64,000 nt of DNA from Palsa-965 sp044448685 (GCA_044448685.1 JBIOHC010000005.1:52004-116003), one strand, 5' to 3'. Shown: positions 1-9,694, numbered from the stretch's first letter. Numbers and translations are program-made. Notes: generated by a model from the letters alone, not told the origin.

Positions 1-1647
1 ATCTGCTGCGCGCATTATTTCCTCATCATGCTCCACAACAATAACTGTATTGCCCAGGTTACGCAAAGATTTCAGTACATGAATAAGTCTTTCCGTATCA
101 CGGGGATGGAGACCTATACTGGGTTCATCGAGTACATACATGGAACCGACCAGACTTGAACCCAATGAAGTAGCCAGGTTAATACGCTGGCTTTCTCCTC
201 CCGAAAGGCTGTTGGAGAGTCGGTTCAGGGTCAGATAACCCAAACCAACATCGCAGAGGAAGCGCAGGCGGCTTACAATTTCGGTCAGGATACGACGTGC
301 CACCTGTTCATCATGAGCGCTGAGCTGTATGGTGCTGAATACTTCCAATGCTTTTTTAACCGGGAGCAGGACAATATCGGTAATTGAATAACCGGCCACC
401 TTTACATAATTGGCATCCTTGCGCAGGCGTGTGCCTTTGCAATCGGGGCATATTGTACGTCCTCTGTAACGGCTCAGCATTACCCTGTACTGAATCTTAT
501 AACTCTGTTCTTCAATAAATTTAAAGAAGGCATGGAGTCCTCCGAAATGTTTGTTCCCGCTCCATACCAGCTCTCTTTGTGCAGGAGTTAGTTCATTCCA
601 GGGTTTGTGAACAGGGAAATTGTATTTGTGAGCATGAAGTACGAGTTCATCCTTCCATTCACTCATTTTTTCTCCTCTCCAGCAGGCAATGGCATCTTCG
701 TAAATGCTCAGGCTCTTGTCCGGAACCACAAGGTCTTCATCAATACCGATTACATGTCCGAATCCTTCACACAATTTACAGGCTCCTATAGGGTTATTGA
801 AGCTGAAGAAGTGCATGCTTGGTTCTTCAAACAGGATATCATCCAGTTCAAAACGGTTGGAAAAGCGGGTTTGATCCGTCTTATCACCGGCCTGTATACT
901 GCATTCCCCTTCTCCTTCAAAAAAAGCAGTCTGTACAGAATCGGCAATTCGGTTATCTTCTTCTTCTTCCTTCTTTTTTATACGGATACGGTCAATGACA
1001 ACCTGTATCGCAGTTTTTTCCGAAAATTTTTTTTCCAGGAATTCATCAATGCGTTCCACTTCCTGCTTTACTATAATACGTGTAAAGCCCTGATGCATGA
1101 GCAGCTCGAGCTGTTCACGCAGGGTTTTGCCCGAATTCTTACGCAGGGGAGCCAGAAGCATCAGTTGTGTTCCGGAAGGGTAGGAGGAAATATGTTCCAC
1201 CACATCGGCAACGGTATCCCTTTTGACGATACGTCCCGACACAGGTGAAATTGTCTTGCCGGTGCGCGCAAATAACAGTTTCAGGTAATCATATATTTCG
1301 GTAGAAGTACCTACCGTTGAACGGGGATTCCGGGTATTAACCTTCTGTTCAATAGCCACTGCCGGCGAGATTCCTTTGATGGATGTAACTGCAGGCTTTT
1401 CAATCTTACCAAGGAACTGGCGGGCATAGGATGAAAGACTTTCCACATACCTGCGCTGTCCTTCTGCAAACAAAGTATCAAATGCAAGAGACGACTTACC
1501 CGATCCGCTGAGGCCAGTGATTACCACCAGGCGGTTGCGGGGAATAGCCACATCCACATCTTTGAGATTGTGTACACGGGCTCCGCGGATAACGATAAAT
1601 TTCTTCGTATCCAGTGCTTCCAGGGTTGTTTCCAGGGTCGTTTTCAT
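1..1647 (-). CDS. uvrA: UvrA, excinuclease ABC subunit A (N-terminal 549 residues, cut by window edge)
   Basis: UvrA is the damage-sensing ATPase of nucleotide excision repair; it loads UvrB on distorted DNA. The reading frame starts at ATG 1647 and stays open to base 1. Visible are Walker A (GLSGSGKSS, about residues 40-48), the zinc-finger cysteine pair CPDC near base 450, the ABC signature LSGGESQR near base 155 and Walker B with VLDEPSIGLHPRD near base 130. The fragment ends in the TVIVVEHD switch region, so it holds the first complete ATPase cassette; the second cassette lies left of the window. The start codon lies about 250 bases from the divergent sigma factor gene. Identification is certain; only the C-terminal part is missing. 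Confidence 0.97.
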   Translation of the reverse strand, partial: MKTTLETTLEALDTKKFIVIRGARVHNLKDVDVAIPRNRLVVITGLSGSGKSSLAFDTLFAEGQRRYVESLSSYARQFLGKIEKPAVTSIKGISPAVAIEQKVNTRNPRSTVGTSTEIYDYLKLLFARTGKTISPVSGRIVKRDTVADVVEHISSYPSGTQLMLLAPLRKNSGKTLREQLELLMHQGFTRIIVKQEVERIDEFLEKKFSEKTAIQVVIDRIRIKKKEEEEDNRIADSVQTAFFEGEGECSIQAGDKTDQTRFSNRFELDDILFEEPSMHFFSFNNPIGACKLCEGFGHVIGIDEDLVVPDKSLSIYEDAIACWRGEKMSEWKDELVLHAHKYNFPVHKPWNELTPAQRELVWSGNKHFGGLHAFFKFIEEQSYKIQYRVMLSRYRGRTICPDCKGTRLRKDANYVKVAGYSITDIVLLPVKKALEVFSTIQLSAHDEQVARRILTEIVSRLRFLCDVGLGYLTLNRLSNSLSGGESQRINLATSLGSSLVGSMYVLDEPSIGLHPRDTERLIHVLKSLRNLGNTVIVVEHDEEIMRAAD

Positions 1648-1732
1648 GGCAAAGTGCAAAAGTACTTATTATTCAGGCTTCGTTGGGATATCCTATGGTA
1701 TTTGAATCGGAATGGACTCTATTCAAGGTATT

Positions 1733-1763
1733 TTTGGTAGTTACATTCTTTTTACTATATTTG
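1733..1763 (+). promoter_or_regulatory. Bacteroidota-type promoter for the ECF sigma gene
   Basis: TTTG at 1733-1736, a 19-base spacer, then TATATTTG at 1756-1763. This is a full match to the TTTG / TAnnTTTG consensus of the Bacteroidota primary sigma factor. Transcription would begin near 1770 and leave a leader of about 130 bases before the ATG at 1902, long enough to carry regulation. The other 250 intergenic bases show nothing else I can name. Confidence 0.6.
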
Positions 1764-1901
1764 TAAAGTATCAGGTTAAAAAAATCATTTACAAACCCCA
1801 GGTAAGCACTCTAGCTTCCCTTACAAACAAAGGAGGATCCATACACTAACTCTACTTTTTAATTAAGGCCAATTCAGACTTTAACTAAAAACGTAGATAC
1901 T

Positions 1902-2480
1902 ATGGATATCCAATCTTGTTCTGACCAGCAACTAATCGTACTATTTCAACAAGGTAATGAAGCCGCATTTGGCGTGTTGGTAACACGTTACAAACGCAGG
2001 ATCTTTTCGTACCTGTACCAGAAAACGAGCGACAGGGAGCTGTCCAACGACCTCTTTCAGGATACCTTTATAAAGGTCATCAACACGCTGAAAAAGGGGA
2101 CGTATAAGAACGAGGAGAAATTCCTTCCATGGGTTACCCGTATTGCGCATAATGTGATGATAGACTATTTCCGCAAGTCTTCACTTATGCCTATGAGCTA
2201 CGGACATGATGATTTTGATGTGTTCCGCCAGGTCAGGAAGGAAGACAGCATAGAACAGAAACTGATGAAGTCCCAGACCAATGATGAGCTTATGCAGCTT
2301 ATCAAGCGTTTGCCTAAGGAGCAAAAGCAGGTGTTGGTGATGCGTATCTACGGTGATAAGAGTTTCAAGGAAATTGCCGAGAAAATGAATGTAAGCCTGA
2401 ATACTTCCCTTGGGCGTATGCGTTATGCATTGCTTAATCTGAGGAAGATGATTGAAGAAAAACAGCTGGAAATCAGCTAG
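1902..2480 (+). CDS. ECF-type RNA polymerase sigma factor
   Basis: A 192-residue sigma-70 family factor with only regions 2 and 4, which is typical of ECF (extracytoplasmic function) sigmas. Region 2 spans about residues 25-95 (NDLFQDTFIKVINTL, then FLPWVTRIAHNVMIDYFRK). Region 4 spans about 130-185 (LPKEQKQVLVMRIYGDKSF, then EIAEKMNVSLNTSLGRMRYA, a helix-turn-helix). It starts at an ATG behind a consensus housekeeping promoter and ends just before a strong terminator, so it forms its own transcription unit. No anti-sigma gene is adjacent, unlike the second ECF gene at 41903-42463. Its target genes cannot be read from the sequence. Confidence 0.93.
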   Translation: MDIQSCSDQQLIVLFQQGNEAAFGVLVTRYKRRIFSYLYQKTSDRELSNDLFQDTFIKVINTLKKGTYKNEEKFLPWVTRIAHNVMIDYFRKSSLMPMSYGHDDFDVFRQVRKEDSIEQKLMKSQTNDELMQLIKRLPKEQKQVLVMRIYGDKSFKEIAEKMNVSLNTSLGRMRYALLNLRKMIEEKQLEIS

Positions 2481-2483
2481 TTG

Positions 2484-2520
2484 AAACAGGGCTCCGGATT
2501 CGGAGCCCTGTTTGTTTCTT
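2484..2520 (+). terminator. Intrinsic terminator after the ECF sigma gene
   Basis: A perfect 13-bp stem (2484-2496 with 2501-2513) encloses a GATT loop and is followed by a T-rich tract. It begins 4 bases after the sigma stop codon, so the sigma gene is probably monocistronic. Confidence 0.9.
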
Positions 2521-2630
2521 TCCGGAAAATTCTTTTCCCTTCCTATACTATTTCGGCTATCCTGCCGTTTTACTAATACAAACCACAATATGTCCGGGTT
2601 CAACACCCCGTTAACAAATCAACCCCATCG

Positions 2631-2831
2631 ATGAAGAGAACCTTTACTTTCAAAAATCCGGAAACCGCTTCAGCCAAAGCGGACAAATCGCGGAATGATT
2701 TTTCCACAACCGAACCAGGACCTGAATTTGAACCCGATGCACAGGTTATTCAGAATATCCTGAACTACTCCAAAGCTGTACAGATACGCAAATCATCCTG
2801 GATAGAGGAATTGGTAGTACTCAACAACTAA
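2631..2831 (+). CDS. Small acidic protein of unknown function
   Basis: A 66-residue ORF starting at ATG 2631, 111 bases past the sigma terminator. It has no signal peptide or membrane segment. The first half is charged and low in complexity (KNPETASAKADKSRNDF); the second half could form a short amphipathic helix (VIQNILNYSKAVQIRKSSW). I do not recognise the family. Small proteins of this sort are common in Bacteroidota and often lineage-specific. Support is limited to an open frame in a gap that otherwise holds no gene. Confidence 0.5.
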   Translation: MKRTFTFKNPETASAKADKSRNDFSTTEPGPEFEPDAQVIQNILNYSKAVQIRKSSWIEELVVLNN

Positions 2832-2920
2832 GCATTCCCTTTTTCCCTCTTGCCTGAAGCAGGCTGATAAGTGTCTGGCTATGCTTGAAAAGTATGCCTA
2901 CCTTTAGGCTTTGCTATCCT

Positions 2921-4408
2921 ATGAACCCGGAAAAACATTTGCTTTCCAAGTCTGCCTTTATCCGTGGTCTTCAGTGTCCTAAATCTCTTTTTCTGTATAA
3001 GTATTATCCTCAGCTTCGGGATCCTGTTCCGCCTGAGCGCCAGGCTGTGTTTCAGAGGGGTACGAATATCGGTATCCTGGCACGGGATCTTTTTCCCGGA
3101 GGTGTGGATGCAAGCCCTAAAAACATTCGCCAGTATTCCGAAAGCATTGCAAAGACAAAGGCTCTGATAGAGAGCGGAACAGAAGTTATTTATGAAGCCG
3201 CATTTCAGTCGGGAAGGGTACTTGCAGCATTGGATATACTGGCAAAGAAAGACGGGAAGTGGTATGCCTATGAGGTAAAGAGTTCATCGCGCATAACCCC
3301 GTCCCATATCCTGGATGCTGCTTTGCAATATCATGTAATCGTGAATGCCGGTTTAGAGCTGGAAGATTTTTATCTGGCCCATCTGAATACAAATTATATG
3401 CGCAAGGGGGCTATAGACCCCCATTCCCTGTTCAAGATTGTTAGTGTAGGTAAGCAGGCCCGTTCAAAAGGGGAGATGATAGCAGCTCAGATTGAAAAGC
3501 AGAAGGAGATCCTGAATCTCAGTCAGGTACCGGAGGTGGCAATAGGAGAGCATTGTTTCAGTCCCTATTCCTGTGATTTTATGGGGCATTGCTGGAAAGG
3601 TGTACCGCATGACTCCGTATTCAACCTGGGAGGCATGCGCAAAGCGGAATTGTTTTCACTCTATAATTCGGGTATACGCCGTATAGATGATATCAAAGAC
3701 GATACCTCTTTTCCGGAAGAGGTGAAAATACAGCTCCAGACCTTGCGTTCTGAGACTCCCCTTATCGATACCAGGCGCCTGAAAGAATACATGTCCGGTA
3801 TACACTATCCTTTGTTTTTTCTTGATTTCGAAACCACAATGCCTGCAGTTCCTTTATACGAGAAGACTCATCCGTATCAGCATCTGCCTTTTCAGTATTC
3901 CCTGCATTACAAAAAAGACAGGGATGCTGAACTCAAACATGTGGAGTTTCTGGCTGAAACTCATAGCGACCCGCGTAAGTCATTTCTCCTGAGTCTGCTT
4001 GAACATACGGCAGGATGGGGAGATATTCTTGTTTACTATGCCACTTTTGAACGCAGCATTTTCAACAGTCTGAAAAAGGATTTTCCGGAATATGGAGAAG
4101 AGATTGATAAACGCCTGGCACGTATACGGGATCTGATCATTCCATTTGCCGACCGGATTTATTATCATCCTGCCATGAAAGGATCTTCTTCAATCAAGAA
4201 TGTATTGCCGGCTCTTGTTCCCGGATTTTCGTATGAAGGCTTAAAAATAACGAACGGGAATGTAGCAATGACAGTGTACGAGCAACTGAGAAGTGAATCC
4301 GATCTTTTTGCACAGCAGGAAAAGAGGGAAGCCCTGCTTGCCTATTGCAGCATGGACACACTGGCCATGGTAAAGATTTACGAAGTGCTTGAAAAAGCTG
4401 TTTTCTGA
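2921..4408 (+). CDS. DUF2779-type protein: predicted PD-(D/E)XK nuclease with Fe-S cysteines joined to a DnaQ-like exonuclease fold
   Basis: The N-terminal half resembles Cas4/AddB-type nucleases. It has one early cysteine (C19 in GLQCPK), the nuclease residues D105 and E118-V-K120 (AYEVKSSS), and three late cysteines C212, C218 and C224, a layout typical of a 4Fe-4S clasp. The C-terminal half has a DxE motif (LDFETT, D302/E304) and a YxxxD motif (Y475/D479 in AYCSMD), as in DEDDy exonucleases. The ORF opens at TTG 2885, but ATG 2921 gives the canonical LLSKSAFIRGLQCPKSLF start and lies 15 bases after a TACCTTTA -7 element (2899-2906). Family assignment is from memory; the metal ligands are inferred. 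It is convergent with the next gene, with 3 bases between the stops. Confidence 0.85.
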   Translation: MNPEKHLLSKSAFIRGLQCPKSLFLYKYYPQLRDPVPPERQAVFQRGTNIGILARDLFPGGVDASPKNIRQYSESIAKTKALIESGTEVIYEAAFQSGRVLAALDILAKKDGKWYAYEVKSSSRITPSHILDAALQYHVIVNAGLELEDFYLAHLNTNYMRKGAIDPHSLFKIVSVGKQARSKGEMIAAQIEKQKEILNLSQVPEVAIGEHCFSPYSCDFMGHCWKGVPHDSVFNLGGMRKAELFSLYNSGIRRIDDIKDDTSFPEEVKIQLQTLRSETPLIDTRRLKEYMSGIHYPLFFLDFETTMPAVPLYEKTHPYQHLPFQYSLHYKKDRDAELKHVEFLAETHSDPRKSFLLSLLEHTAGWGDILVYYATFERSIFNSLKKDFPEYGEEIDKRLARIRDLIIPFADRIYYHPAMKGSSSIKNVLPALVPGFSYEGLKITNGNVAMTVYEQLRSESDLFAQQEKREALLAYCSMDTLAMVKIYEVLEKAVF

Positions 4409-4411
4409 TCC

Positions 4412-7400
4412 TTACTTAATCAGGTTACAATGTCCTCTGTAATGGTGGGGGTTGTGCTTGAAATCTTTTAAATCAACCTTCCATACATAGGTATCGATCT
4501 GAGCAATATTGGCTCCACCGTTGGCTCGTCCATCCCATCCCTGATCCCATTTATACGTTTCGAAAATCAGGTTACCCCAGCGGTCGAACAGCATGAGGTG
4601 GTAATTATTCACATCAATGCCGGTACCGAAAGGCATCCATTCATCATTCTTCCCATCCCCGTTAGGTGTAAATGTATTCGGTGCATAGAAGGTAAAGTCA
4701 GGTTCCACACAAACGGGAGCCTTGGCCGTGTCTGTACATCCATTAGAACCGGTAACGATGAGTACGATAGGATAGCAACCGGTGTCTCTGTAGGCATATA
4801 CAGGATTTGGCAGGGTAGACGTACCGGATGGCACATCTCCGAACGTCCAGTTCCAGCTTACTGCATTGGTGCTGGCATCGGTGAAGTGAACAGTAGGGTC
4901 AATAATCGTAGCAGGGTTGGGACTATAGGTAAAGGCCGCTTCAGGCACAGGCAAAGCATTGATGAAGTTAGGAATAGACTTAGAACCTTTACATCCGTTG
5001 ATATCTGTTACGGAATAGGAAACTGTATACGTTCCGGCAATATAATAGCAATGCACAGCAGTGCCACATCCGGTACCTGTTGTACCGTCACCGAAGTTCC
5101 ATACTGCGCTTGCACAGGCAGGGGTGGAGGTGCCTGTGAAATGAGCACAAACAGGAGCACAATGGACAGAATCAAGAGCTGTGAAGGAAACGACTGTAGC
5201 AGGGAATAAGGTAACAGTTGCAAAAGCGGAGTCGGTAGGGGTGCCGCAATTATCGGAAACAATAACAGTATAGATGGTTGTCGTTGCCGGGGTGGCAACA
5301 GGATTTGCAATATTCGGATTGCTCAGCCCTGTCGTGGGTATCCACTGATAAGTCAGATTACCATTTCCTCCTGATCCGGTTGCGTTGAGGGTAGTTGCTG
5401 TCCCCGGACAAACAGTGGCATTGCCGGTTGTTACTTCCAGCGGTGGGTTCACAGTGATAACTACTGTAAGAGGAGCGATGGTACATCCGTGGGAATCCGT
5501 TACAGCGACAGTATAGGTCGTTGTAACGACAGGACAAACAGGAGACGTTACGCCTGTTCCGCCCTGGGTCCAGGAATAGGTATAGAGAGGTGATCCTCCG
5601 TTTGCTGTGGCTGTAAGAGGAGTACATTGCCCAATACAAATTGTAACAGGTGTCATTGCCGTAAGGACAAGCTGCGGAGGCTGAATGATTGTGACTGTTG
5701 CAGCATTTGTACAACCTGCTGAATCGGTAACGGTACAGGTATAAGTACCGGCACTTAATCCGCTGGCTGATGCTGTACCTTGTCCCCCTCCCGGAGCAGG
5801 GGTCCAGTTATATGTATAAGGTTTGTAACCAACCGAAGCAGAGTCCCTGGCAGTACCGTCGTTGCCTCCGAAACAGCTAACCGGTGTGGAAGCCACATTG
5901 GTAATGTTTACACCGGGCATATTGGATACGATATTCGTACTGGAATCTCTGCATCCATTATTATCCTGTACATAAACGGTATAAGTACCGGCAACGATAT
6001 TGGTATAGTTTGCAGTAGTATTTCCAGGTCCGGGAGTCCAGGAATAGGTATAAGCGGCAGTACCTCCGGTAACCTTCACTGAATCCTTTCCGTCGGGCTT
6101 ATTACAAATACTTGGTTTGGATCCCATTGTCATGGCAAGTGGAGGTGGTTCGTGTACGAGTGCTGTATCCGTTGCCGTACAACCATGTGAATCGGTTACT
6201 GTAGCTGTATAAGTACCGGCGCAGATATTGCTGCAGCTGGCTGAAGAGCACCCCGTGTTCCAGGAGTAGGAATAAGCTGATGTACCTCCGTTTGGCACGC
6301 AAATAAGCTGACCGTTACATTTACCATTGCAGGTAGCCGTGAGCCCGGTGGCATTGATGGTAAGAAGGGCAGGCTGGGTGATGGCAATGACAGTTGAATC
6401 TTTACACCCGTTGGCATCTGTGAGCTGGAGGGTGTAATTGCCGGCTGTCAGGTTTGTTGCATTCGCAGAGCCTTGACCTGCACCGGGTGCTGGAGTCCAG
6501 GAATAGGTATATGCGGCAGAACCTCCGCTTGCTGTCACACTTGCAGATCCCGTATTGCCGCCAAAGCAGGCTACAGGTGTAGAGGCAGGTGTGAGAGTGA
6601 GTGCTGTGGGTTGGGTGATAATAAGGGTGGCAGATTGAACGCAACCGGTATTATCAGCTACATTACAGGTATAGGTGCCGGCACATAAAGCCGAAGCAGC
6701 ATTAGAACCTTGTCCGGCACCCGGAGCCGGACTCCAGGTATAGGTATAAGGAGCTGTTCCTCCTGTTACAGTCACGTTTCCGGATCCATTACAGGCGCCG
6801 AAGCAGGTGACATTAACGGGTGGTGCTGCTGTAACACTAGGGCCGCCGGTATTGGTAACATTGGCAGTAGCTGTTTGTACACAACCATTGGCATCTGTCA
6901 CGGTACAGGTAATTGTTCCGGCAGCAAGGCCGGTAGCAGTGGCTGTTGTCTGGGCAGGTGTAGTATTCCAGGAATAAGTATAAGCAGTCGTTCCCCCTCC
7001 CGCTGTTACTGTTGCTGAGCCGTTACTCGAACCGCACAGAGCCGGCACGGTAGATGTGGTTGCCGTAAGCGCTGCAGGTTGTGTAATCGTAACAACTGAT
7101 GTAGTGGCACAAGCCTTTGAATCTGTGAGTGTGCATGTATAGGTTCCGGCTGCAAGGCCTGTTGCTGTAGCAGCTGTTCCTCCCGAAGGAGACCAGGAAT
7201 AGGTATAAGGAGCTGTTCCACCGGAAGCGGTGACAGTAGCAGAACCGTTCGTTCCTCCATTACATAAAACATTTGTCTGGGTATTTGTCAGGGCCAGAGG
7301 AGCAGGCGCTGTAATAATGACTGTCTGGGTAGTGGTACATCCACCGTTATCCGTAACTGAGCAGGTATAGGTTCCGGCTCCAAGACCTGTTGCTGTTGCT

Positions 7401-9658
7401 GCTGTTCCTCCGGAAGGAGACCAGGAATAGGTAAAAGGTGAGGTTCCTCCGGTCATAGTAGTGGTGGCGGTACCGTTCGTTCCTCCTGCACAACTTACAT
7501 TGGTACCGGTAATAGCTTCAGTTCCTCCCGAAGCAGCCCTCAGTGTAATGGTGTCAGACGAAGTCACACAGGCACTGCCTGTACCGATCTGGACAGTATA
7601 AAGTCCGGCAGGAAGGCCGGTAGCTGTCTGAGTGGTTTGGCCTGAAGGTGTCCAGAGATAGGTGTAGGGACCGGAACAAAAAGTAGGATGTGCAGTTGCG
7701 GTGCCATTGCTGGCCCCGCATGTAGGATCCGTTTTAGTAAGTGTATTGGTGCAGGTTTGTGCCGGAAACTGAGCCACAAAAGCTACATTGCCGGCTGTAG
7801 CACCGGTACAGGACACAAACCCGTTTAGATAATACACATCGTACACAATACCGGGTAATCCGCTATAGGTAAATACAGGATTCAGGTTGGCATCGTAGCA
7901 GTACATGGCATTTACTGAGCCAACATAAACATATCCGCATTTCAGGTCGACTGCAACTCCACCGTTCATATTTCCAAGGGTGCTGTTGCTTCCTCCGGGA
8001 ATGGTAACCCTGCGTACCAGTGCACCTGTTGTCAGGCTTCTCTGGTCAAGGCTAACCCCATCGGTCGTATAGAGGTAAGCACAACCGGCACCGACTCCGT
8101 TCAGACTTAAGCTTTTGGGACCCGATTTGGCTTTATAGTCTTGCAGATTATAATCCACATGCAGTTTCCAGGAAGGGGTGATGGTGGCACCTGTTACAGT
8201 ATAGCAACGCAAATTGTTAAATTTTCCGGTAGTGGCTGTACCGGTACCACCGTTGCTGTTACTGTCAACGGCCAGACAATAGTAGTTTCCGTTCGGAGCA
8301 ATGGTTCCGCCATACACTTCTCCCGTCAGGGTATCCGCTGAAACAGCTCCGACATTTCCATTGGCCGGGTTCATTACAGCGGTATAGGTCACGTTACCTG
8401 CTGCACCTTTCCAGCGGGAACCGGCTTCGACAAGGACAGATGAATTACATGAATAGGAGAGGGTAAGGGTTTCGTAAATATCCAGAACACTATAGGTATT
8501 GTAGTAATAGACACGAATTCCTGCGGTATTCACACAAACCATTTCATAATAAACACCGGCAGTATTCGTATGCGATCCTTTAGGCTGACCGACATAGGTG
8601 TTGCCGGCAGGGTCCACAGCCAGACCGGCTACCCAGCTTCCTGTGCCATATTCATTATAGGGGTAAGTCCAGAGCAATGCTCCTGTTGCCGCTGCATATT
8701 TTTGAGTATAGGTAAGTCTGGTACCTCCGTCAATACCTGTAATATAGACGTTGTTGGAGGCATCCATGCCTACGAATGTGGGAACAAAGGTTGCCGGTAC
8801 AGTAGCTAAAGGGGTAATAGTCCAGGGGTCTATAATAAGGCCATTCTTGGCTTCTCCTGCCTGAATGCGGAATCCGATTTCCTTATCCGATTTGAGTACA
8901 AATGAAGAACTTATTGCCGTGCCACTCAATGTTGCTGTTACAGGGGCGTGATCAAGTATGTCGCCTAAGCTTGTGCGGATATGCAGATCCCCGTGTTTGT
9001 CCAGCTTGAGACCTTCCTGCCCTGCATAACGCATACTGAAAGTCTGGGCATCGGTACCCGGCTTTACCTGGAGTGTGTATTTGATTCCGGTTGTGGGGTG
9101 AAAGGTGTAGATAATATCAATGCCAGGGTAGACATCATGATAGATAAGCTTACGGAATCCCCGGATATGATTCAGGGCAATACTCGGATCTATGGCATTT
9201 GACGAAGAGAAGAAATAGGGCGTTTCATCAACCGCTTCTATGCTCATTCCCGGATTGGCACCGGGCCATTCCATTGCGATGCGGTCATAAACAGGTGTTT
9301 CCATTTCTCTTGCTTCGGCTTTTTCTTCATCTTCCTCTGCGGCTTCACTAGCTATTTCAGGTTTCAGGGTCGAATAAATAAGACCTTTATCTGTGAATAG
9401 GATAGTTGTTCCGCCGGTGTTACAGACGTATTTAACGTTCCATGTGTTCAGCGGGTTGGCATACTGGCCCAGGTTTTCCTCAAATGCCTGGATATGGCCA
9501 GGCATTGTTTCAGAGGTATGCAGCCAGCGTGGTATTTGGGTCGGTTTATCAGTATGCTGGGCCTGTGCGGCCAGGCAGGATAGGAGTATCCCCAGGTAAC
9601 AAAAGTTACGCAACGTGGGATACAGGCGCCGGATTTGTATCAGGTAAGTGTGTTTCAA
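4412..9658 (-). CDS. Giant secreted SprB-repeat/PKD protein with T9SS type B sorting domain
   Basis: A 1748-residue predicted surface protein. Order of parts: signal peptide (1-33, ending AAQAQ); a DUF7948-like module (about 55-260, beginning FEENLGQY); a beta-propeller-like stretch (about 280-635); about nine SprB-type repeats of some 78 residues (about 638-1330), each with a C-x-G-x-x-x-G opening, a (Y/F)xYSW core and an AGTYTC-V-D--GC end; two Ig/PKD-like modules; two PKD domains (WNFGDGTTG, WNWTFGDVPSG); and a gliding-motility-associated C-terminal domain (about 1655-1748, NTFTPNGDGKNDEW). That last domain directs export by the type IX system. The start is a TTG 29 bases after a TAACTTTG -7 element; no ATG is available. 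Function may be adhesion or gliding; no partner genes lie nearby. Confidence 0.9.
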   Translation of the reverse strand: MKHTYLIQIRRLYPTLRNFCYLGILLSCLAAQAQHTDKPTQIPRWLHTSETMPGHIQAFEENLGQYANPLNTWNVKYVCNTGGTTILFTDKGLIYSTLKPEIASEAAEEDEEKAEAREMETPVYDRIAMEWPGANPGMSIEAVDETPYFFSSSNAIDPSIALNHIRGFRKLIYHDVYPGIDIIYTFHPTTGIKYTLQVKPGTDAQTFSMRYAGQEGLKLDKHGDLHIRTSLGDILDHAPVTATLSGTAISSSFVLKSDKEIGFRIQAGEAKNGLIIDPWTITPLATVPATFVPTFVGMDASNNVYITGIDGGTRLTYTQKYAAATGALLWTYPYNEYGTGSWVAGLAVDPAGNTYVGQPKGSHTNTAGVYYEMVCVNTAGIRVYYYNTYSVLDIYETLTLSYSCNSSVLVEAGSRWKGAAGNVTYTAVMNPANGNVGAVSADTLTGEVYGGTIAPNGNYYCLAVDSNSNGGTGTATTGKFNNLRCYTVTGATITPSWKLHVDYNLQDYKAKSGPKSLSLNGVGAGCAYLYTTDGVSLDQRSLTTGALVRRVTIPGGSNSTLGNMNGGVAVDLKCGYVYVGSVNAMYCYDANLNPVFTYSGLPGIVYDVYYLNGFVSCTGATAGNVAFVAQFPAQTCTNTLTKTDPTCGASNGTATAHPTFCSGPYTYLWTPSGQTTQTATGLPAGLYTVQIGTGSACVTSSDTITLRAASGGTEAITGTNVSCAGGTNGTATTTMTGGTSPFTYSWSPSGGTAATATGLGAGTYTCSVTDNGGCTTTQTVIITAPAPLALTNTQTNVLCNGGTNGSATVTASGGTAPYTYSWSPSGGTAATATGLAAGTYTCTLTDSKACATTSVVTITQPAALTATTSTVPALCGSSNGSATVTAGGGTTAYTYSWNTTPAQTTATATGLAAGTITCTVTDANGCVQTATANVTNTGGPSVTAAPPVNVTCFGACNGSGNVTVTGGTAPYTYTWSPAPGAGQGSNAASALCAGTYTCNVADNTGCVQSATLIITQPTALTLTPASTPVACFGGNTGSASVTASGGSAAYTYSWTPAPGAGQGSANATNLTAGNYTLQLTDANGCKDSTVIAITQPALLTINATGLTATCNGKCNGQLICVPNGGTSAYSYSWNTGCSSASCSNICAGTYTATVTDSHGCTATDTALVHEPPPLAMTMGSKPSICNKPDGKDSVKVTGGTAAYTYSWTPGPGNTTANYTNIVAGTYTVYVQDNNGCRDSSTNIVSNMPGVNITNVASTPVSCFGGNDGTARDSASVGYKPYTYNWTPAPGGGQGTASASGLSAGTYTCTVTDSAGCTNAATVTIIQPPQLVLTAMTPVTICIGQCTPLTATANGGSPLYTYSWTQGGTGVTSPVCPVVTTTYTVAVTDSHGCTIAPLTVVITVNPPLEVTTGNATVCPGTATTLNATGSGGNGNLTYQWIPTTGLSNPNIANPVATPATTTIYTVIVSDNCGTPTDSAFATVTLFPATVVSFTALDSVHCAPVCAHFTGTSTPACASAVWNFGDGTTGTGCGTAVHCYYIAGTYTVSYSVTDINGCKGSKSIPNFINALPVPEAAFTYSPNPATIIDPTVHFTDASTNAVSWNWTFGDVPSGTSTLPNPVYAYRDTGCYPIVLIVTGSNGCTDTAKAPVCVEPDFTFYAPNTFTPNGDGKNDEWMPFGTGIDVNNYHLMLFDRWGNLIFETYKWDQGWDGRANGGANIAQIDTYVWKVDLKDFKHNPHHYRGHCNLIK
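5440..7745 (-). repeat. Tandem SprB-type coding repeats (~235-bp period)
   Basis: This part of the giant T9SS protein is a run of ten to eleven imperfect repeats of about 230-240 bp. Two neighbouring units near 7130-7260 and 7370-7500 are nearly identical in DNA (both encode SWSPSGGTAATATGL). That fits recent duplication or gene conversion. The others are related mainly at protein level. Confidence 0.8.
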
Positions 9659-9686
9659 CGGGTCGCTTTAAGATTCAGTATTGGTG

Positions 9687-9694
9687 CAAAGTTA
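9687..9694 (-). promoter_or_regulatory. -7 element for the giant T9SS gene
   Basis: TAACTTTG on the minus strand, 29 bases upstream of the TTG start at 9658. No good TTTG lies 19 bases further up, so only the -7 half is convincing. Confidence 0.4.

Noticed and set aside
607..1248. 213-residue plus-strand ORF
   Set aside because: It lies antisense inside uvrA, which has clear conserved motifs on the minus strand.
2921..4408. Cas4-like cysteines as a sign of a CRISPR locus
   Set aside because: No repeat-spacer array or other cas gene is present; the family is a stand-alone DUF2779 protein.
4598..7018. Long plus-strand ORFs opposite the giant T9SS gene
   Set aside because: They are by-products of the repetitive Ser/Thr/Gly-rich code on the other strand and have no domain or start signal.
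5440..7745. Regular repeats as a CRISPR array or a VNTR outside genes
   Set aside because: The period (~235 bp) and the open reading frame through all units show protein repeats.
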